Positions 52,501 to 61,500 of a stretch of DNA of 64,000 nucleotides are shown piece after piece (the first letter of the stretch is position 1; every line of letters starts with the position of its first letter). The notes under the pieces were generated by a model, which was given only the letters and a program-made list of their open reading frames with translations, was not told the origin of the DNA and did not search any database. Origin of the DNA: Elusimicrobiota bacterium (GTDB taxonomy: Bacteria > Elusimicrobiota > Elusimicrobia > FEN-1173 > JAKLIF01); the NCBI GenBank assembly GCA_022709755.1, contig JAKLIF010000006.1:1-64000 (forward strand). Direction: 5' to 3'. The position numbers and the translations under genes are program-made.

Positions 52501-55500
52501 TCCTTGAGGATGTGGAAGACGTCATAGGAGGTCGTCATCTGGTTCAGGTTGTCCATGGAACGGACCGAGACGTAGTTGGTGCTCCCTTCGGTCAATGCCG
52601 TGAAATCGACGCTCCAGGCCGTCGTGTGGGTCGATTCGTTGACGGGACTGGCGGCGATCGCCGTCCAGGGGATGAGATTCCCCACTCCTCCCGGAAGGCC
52701 GGTCTGGCTGGCGACCGTGTATTCGATCGTCTTCAGTTTGGATCCGTTGTCGTAGAAACGCACGTCGTAGGCCGTGCCGCTGACGTTGCGCCAGGTGGTG
52801 TCACCCGCTTGGAGGTCGGAGATCAGGGGTGGAGACGTGTCTTTTTGGATGTAGAACGCATCCACCGTGGTGGTTGACAGGGATGTCCGGTCGAACGCTC
52901 TCACGGAAACAAGGTGGCGGCCTTCCGGCAGGACGGTGAACGTTCCGGCGCCGATGGCCCAGTTCGACGTGAAGGAGGCGGTTCCCGTGGAGGAGAACAG
53001 GGTGACCCACGGGACGAGGTCGCCGGTCCCGCCGGGAAGCCCCTCGACGGTGTTGATGGTGAATTGGGCGGTGGTGAGTCCCGATCCGACGTCGGCGAAA
53101 TCGATGTTGAATGCCGCGCCGGGGTCCGCCTGATACCAGGTGGTGTCTCCGCCCTGCAGGTCGGTGATGGTCGGGGATGACGTGTCCACCGTGAACGAAC
53201 GGGTCGATGTGAAGACGGAGTTGTTCTGGGCCCGGTCGGTGGTTTTGGCCCGCCACCAATATTGTCCCGTCGTGAAGGCCGTAGAGGTCGACTCCGAGAC
53301 GGCGGATGTCGTCGTCCTCGACACGCTGGCGAAGGAGGATACGGTGGAAATTTCCAGCGTGTAGTTCAGTATCCCCGAGGCGGTGTCCGAGGAGTCGCTC
53401 CAGTCGAAGAACAGGTCCGTCTCGCTCGTGAGGTGTCCGTCTGACGGCGAGGACAGTGACGGCGTCCCCGGAGGGGTCGTGTCCTTGAATATGAAGAAGA
53501 CGTCGCTGGCGGCGGTGGAGAGATCGAGCTGGTTGAAGACGCGCACGGAGACGTAGTTGGTCGCGCCTTCGGTCAGAGTGGAGAAGTCCACGGACCAGTC
53601 GGTCGTGTAGGACGCCACCCCCTCCGCAAAAGTGAAGATCGCCGTCCAATCCTTGATGACGTCGCCGGACTGACCCGCGCCGGCCCGGACGGTATAATCG
53701 GCCCTCTTCAGTCCGGACCCCGCGTCGGCGAAATTCACGTTATAGACCGTCCCGGCCGATTGACGGTAGGTCGTGTCCCCCTCCTGCAGGTCCTGCACCA
53801 GCGGCAACGTGGTGGATTTCCTGACGAAGAAGACGTCGGTCTGCGTGTTGGTCGAAGGGACGAGGTCGTAGACGCGAACGGAAACGTAGTTGGTCGCGTT
53901 GTTGACCATGTTCTCGAAGACGGAGTAGGGTAACGGCCAGTTCGTGTCGTAGACGATCGCGCCGATGCCGGTCACCACGTCCGTCCAATCGGAGGTGAAG
54001 GCGCCGCCGCCGTTCGGTGTCGTGCTGGACCGCACTTGGAATTTGTCCAGGTTCATCCCGGAGAGGGACTGGAAATCCACGTTATAGACGGAGGTGTTGG
54101 TGCTGACCCAGTTCTGGTCGCCGGGCTGATTGTCCACGATGCCGGGCAGGGAGGCGGCCTTGATGACCTTGAAGACGTCCGAACTGACGCGGACGTTTCC
54201 GGCGGTGTCGGTGAGCCGCACGGAGACATAGGATGTGGCATGGTTGGGAAGGGCGTTGTAATTGATCGTCCAATCCGCGGTGTAGGACGTTGCGCCGATG
54301 GAGAGGGCCACGGGCGTGTAGGGCAGGATCTCGCCGCCCATCTCGCCGGTCTGTGTCCAGACGGTGTATTCGACTTTGTCCAGGAGCGAACCGCCGAGAT
54401 CGTAAAAATCCACGTCATAGGCCGTGTCGGGGGAGGTCACCGGGACGGTGTCGTCCGGGAAGTTGTTATCCGTGACGGTGGGGGCCGTGGTGTCCTTGAG
54501 GACGATGAAAGCGTCCTGGACCGTCGTCCCTTGCCCCAGATTGTCGTAGGCCCTCACGGAGACATAGTTCGTTCCCTCATGAAGCAGGGAGAAGGTGAGT
54601 GTCCAGTTGGACGTGTAGGAGGAGACTTGGACGGGGGAGGTGATCGACGTCCACGGGATGCGGTCCCCTTCCCCGCCGGGCAGGGCCGTCGCGCCGGACA
54701 CCGTGTATTGGACCGTGGCCAGGAGCGAGAGCGTGTCGAAGAAATCGACGTCATAGGTCGTCCCCGCCGCGCGACGCCATGTGGTGTCGCCGCCGGCGAT
54801 GTGGTCGGCGATGACCGGCGGGGTCGTGTCTTTCCTGATATAGAAAACATCGTTCAGGGTCCGGGTGGTTCCGGCCATGTCCCAGGCTTGAACGGAAATG
54901 TAGTTGATCCCTTGGGCCAGAGCATCGAAATTCACGGCCCATGGAGAAGAGAAGGCGGACTGGTCGAGCCCCGAGACCGTCAGCGTCGAATAGGGAATCA
55001 CCTGGTCTCCGGTCTGAGCGGAACCCGTCCAGGCGGTGTAACGGACGGTGTCCAGACGGGAGAGCAGGTCTTCGAACGTGACGTTGTAGGTGGTGCCGGG
55101 ATCTTTGCGCCAGACGGTGTCTCCGTTTTGGGAGTCCGTGATCGTCGGAGGTGCCGTGTCTTTCAAGATCCGGAACGTATCGGTGTCCGTCGTCACCGAT
55201 CCGGCGACGTCTTGGACGCGCACCGAGATATAGTTGGTTCCGGGGCGCAACAATCCGAACTGTCCGCCGGCCAATGTCCAGTTTCCGGAGTAGGAGGCGC
55301 TGGAGATCCCGGTGACCGTGTCGCTCCAATCCGGTGAGGCGGTCCCGGCTCCGCCCGGCGCGGTGGATGAACGGATCTGGAATCGGGACAGGAGGCTCCC
55401 CCCCGCATCGGCGAAATCCACGTCGTAGCTCCCCGTGTCGGCGTTCCTCCAGGTGGTGTCTCCCCCCGTCATGTGACTGGTGAGGGAGGGCGGGGTGGTG

Positions 55501-58500
55501 TCTTTCATCACGAAGAAGACGTCGTTGAGAACGGCGGTGTTGCCCGCCGAATCATATATCTGAGCGCCGACATAATTTTTTCCCTCACGGAACGAGGCGA
55601 ATGCCTCGTCGGTCAGGGGCCATTCCGAGAGATAGGACGTCGTGTTCAAGGATGTCAGCGTGTCTGTCCAGTCCGGCGAGAAGGGCCCCGTTCCTCCGGA
55701 GGTGGTGCTGGCCCGGACCTGGAACCGGGACAACAAAGATCCGTTCGTCGGCGTGTCCCTGAAATCCACGTTGTAGGATCCTGTGTTGGAGTTTCTCCAG
55801 ACAGTGTCGTCTCCCGGAACGGGGTCGGTGATGCTCGGAACGCTCACGTCCCGGAGGATGTAGAACGCGTCTTTCAGGGTGGTCGTGGCTCCGGTGGTCT
55901 TCCAGGTCCTCACGGAGACGTAGTTCGTCCCTCCCTCCTGCAGGTTCGAGAAGTTGACCGTCCAGTTGGACTCCCAGGACGTCACGTTGAGGGGCGGCAC
56001 GCCGATGTTTGTCCAGGGGATGACGGCTCCTTCTCCGAGGAGGAGATCCGGAGCGTTATCCACGGTGTATTGGGCCGCCTGGAGGAGCTGACTGCTGTTG
56101 GAATGGAAATCCACATCATACGCTGTTCCGCCCATTCTGCGCCACGACTCATCACCCGATTGATGGTTGTCGATCACCGGGGCCGATGTGTCCTTCTTGA
56201 CGTAGAAGACGTCCTTGGAAAGGACGGAGCTTCCCGCCACGTCGAAGACGGCCACGGAGACATAGTTGGTGCCGTCCGCCAGAGATTCGAAATCCACTCC
56301 CCAGAGGTCCGTATAATGGGTCGCTCCGATGGAGAGTTCCAACGGCGTCCAGGGGAGGATCGAACCTGTCCCGCCGGGAAGGTCCGCCGAGGAGTCCACG
56401 GTGTATTCGATGCGGTCCAGTCGAGAGCCGCCCGTGTCGAAGAAATCGACGTCGAAGACGGCGCCGGGGTCCGTGATGTGGACGGAGTCGTCTCCCGATT
56501 GGTGGTCATCGATGGAAGGAGGCACGGTGTCTTTTAACACGTAGAAGACGTCTGTCTGGGCGGTGGTGGATCCGGCCTGGTCCCAAACACGGACGGAGAC
56601 GTAATTGGTCGTTTCGAGTGAGAGCGATTCGAAATCCACGGACCAATCCGATTCGTAGGAATCCGCTTCCAGGGGCGTGTCGATGTCCGTCCAGGGGATG
56701 ACGGTTCCCACCCCGCCCGGCAATCCCGGCGTGTCATCGACCGTGTATTGAAGTCGGGAAAGACGGCTCCCTCCCTGGTCTTGGAAGTGGACGTCATAGT
56801 TCGTCCCCGGGAGTCTCCGCCAAACGGAATCGCCGACCTGGCCGTCGCTGATGGAAGGAGGGACCGTGTCTTTTCGGATGACGAACGCATCGTTGAGGAA
56901 GGAGATGTTCCCGGCATAATCGCGGACTTGGACCGAGACATAGTTTGTGCCGTTCTGGAGCAGGGAAAATTCCACGGGCCAGTCCGTGCCGTAGACGTCG
57001 GAATGGATGTTTTCAAAGATGACGCCTTGCTCCCAGGAGATGAGTTGGGTCCCCTGTTGACCCGACGAAGTCCTGACGGAGTAGAGGATGTCGTCGAGGG
57101 TGGATCCGCCTGAATCCTGGAAGTTCACGTTGTAGACGGTTCCGGACGCGTTCTTCCATTCATAATCGCCCCCCGCTTCACCGTTGGTGATGACCGGCGC
57201 CGTCGTGTCCTTGAAGATGCGGAACGTGTCGGTGCTGACCGTCGCGTTCCCCGCCATGTCGTAGGCGCGGACGGAGACGAAGTTCGTGGCGTTCTCGGTC
57301 AGGGAGGAGAATTGGACCGTCCAATCGGAAACAGAGGAGGTCTGGTTTAACCCGGGTCCCGCCAGGGTGGTCCACGGGATGATGTTTCCGGTTCCGCCGG
57401 AAAGGCCGGAGGAACTGCTGACGGCGTATTGGATCCTTTCGATCCGGGAGGCGTCATCCTGAACGTTGACGTCGTAGGCCGTCCCCGGCGCGTTCCGATA
57501 GGTGGTGTCGCCGGCGAGGAGTCCGGCGCCGACCGTGACGACGGGACCCGATGTGTCCTTTTTGACGAAGAAGGCGTCGGCCAGGACCGCGGATGATCCG
57601 GCCAGGTCGTAAGCCCGGACGCTGACGTAGCTGAGGCTCGACGTCAGGGCCTCGAAATCCACCGCCCAATTGGCTGTGTAGCTGGAGAGATTCAACCCCG
57701 GTCCCGCCACGGCCGTCCAGGCCAGGATATCCCCCACTCCGCCGGGCAGCGCCGACGACGTGTGGGCCGTGTAGTCGATCCGGTCGAGCCGGCTTCCCCC
57801 CGTATCGAAGAAGTCCACGTTATATCCGTCGGGCCGGGCGGTCAGGCGCCAAACCGGATCGGATCCCGCGGGTTCGTTGTTGATGGTCGTGGGAGCCGCG
57901 TTGTCCTTGCGGATGAAGAAGGCGTCCACCCAGACCGTCGTGTGCCCCGCCAGGTCTTCCACCCGGAGGGTTACGTAGTTCGTCCCGTTCTGGAGAAGCG
58001 CGTAATCGACCGCCCAGTCTTCCGTGCGGGTGTCGGAGCCGATGTTGTCCGCGATCAATCCCGATTCGAAAGAGATCAGGAGTGTTCCGGACTGTCCCGT
58101 GGAATTCCAGACGGAATACCGGGCCGATTTCAGATGGGAATATCCGGCGTCGAGGAAATCCACGTCATAGACCGCTCCCGGATCGATCCGTTGCCATGTG
58201 GTGTCCCCATTCAGAAGACTGTTTCCGATGGCGATCGACGGAGGGATGGTGTCGACGGTCACGCTGAACGTCGAACTGAAGGCGGACGTGTTCACTGCGG
58301 GGTCTCGGGCGCGGACCCTCCAATAATACTGTCCGGAAGGCAGAGGGCCCGGCGCGAACTGCGATGAGACCGGCGACGAGCTGTAGAACAATGGGGTGAA
58401 GAAGGCGTTCGTCGACAGTTCCAGCGAGTAGGAAAGGATGCCGGACGTCTCGTCCATCGCGTTGTCCCAGTCGAACGTGAGGCTGGCCGTGGACGTCACT

Positions 58501-61500
58501 GTCCCGTCGGCCGGGGTGAGCGGGTTCGGAATGCTGGGAGGGACGGTGTCTTTCCGGATGAAGAAGGCGTCTGTCTTCACGTCTGAGGCGTTTCCGACAA
58601 CGTCCAGCACGCGCACGCTGACGTAATTCTGTCCTTGAGGGAGAGAATCGAAGAACGAACCGGGGACGGACCAGGCGTTTGAGTAGGAATCGTTCGGGCT
58701 CAGTCCGGTCTCGATGTCCGACCAATCGGGCTGGAACGGGCCCGCTCCAGCGGTGGTGGTGCTCGCCCGCGCTTGGAATTTGTCCAGATGGGATCCGCCG
58801 GTGTCGTTGAAGTCCAGGTCGTAGGATGCCGTGTTGGAGGATCTCCATACCGTGTCAGACCCGTAGGCCATGTTGTTGGTGACGGTCGGGGGAAGGGTGT
58901 CGTGCCGGTCGTAGGCGAAAGCGAAGCATTGGCGGTTGATGTCTGACGCGTTGGTCGTGTGTGTCGAATATATCGTGGCCCAATTGTTTGAACCTGGTTG
59001 CCACAGGATCGAGCGGACATCGTTTGCGTTCGAGACGGCTGTCAGGACGATGTTGTTCGTGTTGGGGTCCGATGTCATCTGGATCCAGTCGATCTGGCCG
59101 CTCCAACTGGTGTTGGTGTTCTCCGTGGCCGTGGCCAGCGTGCCGGGATACCACGTCCCGCTCAACCAGTAGGCATATGAGACCCTGGTGTTGGCGGGGT
59201 TCCCGCTGTCCGCGATGGTGGCCACCAGTTTGCTGGTCTTCTTCTCCCAGGCGATGTCCATGGGCCGTCCGTTGGTGGGCGCGATGACGAGGCCGTCTTC
59301 CGTGGGGCCTGCGTCATACATGTTCCCGTCCCACATTCGGAGGTTCCAGTCGCTTCCGGAATCCAGGGAGGCGAATCCGATCTTGTCGGAGGAGGGGTCG
59401 GCTTCCAGCCGGATGTATCGAGGCTGGCCTCCGAACACGGGGGTCGACAGGGCGGTGGCCCAGGTCGACCCGTTGAAAATACGCGTGTTCGCGTTGTTTC
59501 CGACCTGATATCCGTAGACCGCCAGACAATCCCCCGAATCGCTCTCCCAGGCCACGTCGAAACATTCGTAGGTGGCTGTCGGGGCGGTCTGGGTGAGCCG
59601 CACGGAGTTGGCCCAGGCGGCGGACGTCCATCGGACGGCGAAGATGTCGCTGTTCGTCCCATCCAGGGCGATGACCATGATTTCGTCGCTGGTGGATTTG
59701 GGTTGAGCGCGAACCCAATAGAATGTCCCCGCGGTGACTCCGGCCAGAGTCGTCGTGCTGGCCGGACCGATCCATGAACTGCCATCCCATATCCGGTATG
59801 ACAATGTGTTGGCGCCGTTCGCATAGACGACCATCGCCCGTCCGGTGCCGTGTTCGTAGGCGATGTCGAACCCCCGATAATAGGCGTTGGTGTCGCCGGT
59901 GACGGTGGTGTTCCATTCGTCCGACCATTCGCCGGTGTTGCCATTATACCGATGAACGCTCAATCGTCTGTCGGAAGAGAGTATCCCGAGGATCTTTTCT
60001 TTCCGGTTCCGCGGGTTGCTTCTCAGGACATGCCACCGTTGAGTGCCCGTGGCTCCGGCTCCGGCTTTCACCGTGTCGAAAGTCGAAGGACTCCAATTCC
60101 GATAGTAGGGGGCCGTGCTGGTGCCTTGTCCGAAGGTGACCATTCCGTTCATCTCGCTCATCGTGGCGGCCATGGCGGAGGGCGAATTGGACAGGCCGGA
60201 CGGGTTGGACGCCTCATCCAGCGCTTTGACGCAGAAATAATATGTGGTGGATTCGACGAGTCCGTCGATGACTTGGGTCTCCGCTTCATAGGCGGGTCGG
60301 GGTTCCCAGGTCTGGGCGAAAGTCGTCGCGCTGTTGAATTCGGCGGTGTTCGTGATGGCCCCGCCGGTCCGGTATTTGACGACATAAGACGACGCCGTCC
60401 CGGTCATCCCGTTGTCACCGGGAGCCGTCCACAGGAGCTGTATCTCTCCGGGCCGGTCACCGGTGTAGGCGGCCAGATCGATGATCGAGTCGGGCGCGGT
60501 GGTGTCGTTTCCGGACGTGGCGCTGTTCCCGCTGACGTTGGATAAGGACGATGGATTCCCCGCTTTGTCGACCGATTCGATGGCGACGAAATATTGCGTT
60601 CCCGGAAGAAGGCCGGTGAGTGTTTCATTCTGAGTCTGTCCGGGGTCCAGGATCAGCCAGCTCTGGCTGTAGGTCGCCGCGTTGTCGAAATCCACCTGGC
60701 TGCTGTACTGGGTCGTGGAGTATTTGACGATGTATTCCGCCACGGCGCCATTGGACGATCCGTCGTCTCCCGGGGCCGACCAGGAAATCCCGATGGATCC
60801 CTCTCCTCCGGCGGAGGCGGCCAGGTTCTGCAGGGCGGCCGGAGGCACAGTGTCTTTCTTGACATAGAAAGCGTCGGGAGTCGGGGTCGACAGGTTCCCG
60901 GCCACATCAGCGGCCCTGACGCTCACATAGTTGGTCCCGGAACCCAACAAGGTGAAATCGATTCCCCAGGGAGCGTCGTAGAGCGACGAGTTGATGCCTC
61001 CGACAGCGGTCGTCCAGGGGACGACGTTCCCTTCTCCGCCCGAGAGGCCCGGCGAATCCGAAACGGTGTATTGGATATACGACACGAGCGAGAGGGCATC
61101 GTCGACATCGACGTCGTAGACGGCGCCGGGATCCGACTTGCGCCAGGTGTCGTCACCCGATTGATTGACGGTGATCCCGGGAGGCGTCGTGTCTTTCTTG
61201 ACGAAGAATACGTCCGGGGACGGCGTGCCGGTCGAACCGCAGACGTCCACGCCCCTCACGCTCACATAGTTGATTCCCTCGTTCAATAGATCGAACGTCC
61301 CCGGGAGGAGAGACCAGTCCGTCGAATAAGAGGGCGTGTCCGTGCTCCGGACGAGTGTCCAGTCTTGGATCGTGTTTCCGGACAGGAGAGCCCCGGTCAT
61401 CACTTTCGTCTGTATTTGAGAGACGCCCGAATGGGTATCTTGAAGATCCACGTCGTAGGACGCGGTGTTGGCCCTTCTCCAGACGGTGTCTCCGGATTGG

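Larger units (their letters stand above)
49460..58885 (-). repeat. Central block: 25 copies of the ~113-residue repeat
   Basis: Copies 9-33 by my count, with three Ig-like inserts. Each copy runs: TDxQxGDDTWR, then G-T-x-Y-D-V-D-F-x-D-T-G-G-S-x-L, Q-Y-T-V, a G-L-S-G-G loop, IPWT, a strand ending D-W-S-V-D-F, T-N-Y-V-S-V-R-A-x-D-x-A-G, and the hinge D-x-F-x-V-K-K-D-T-x-P-P-x-I. The nucleotide length is consistent with 25 copies plus three inserts of about 103 residues each. Confidence 0.8.
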
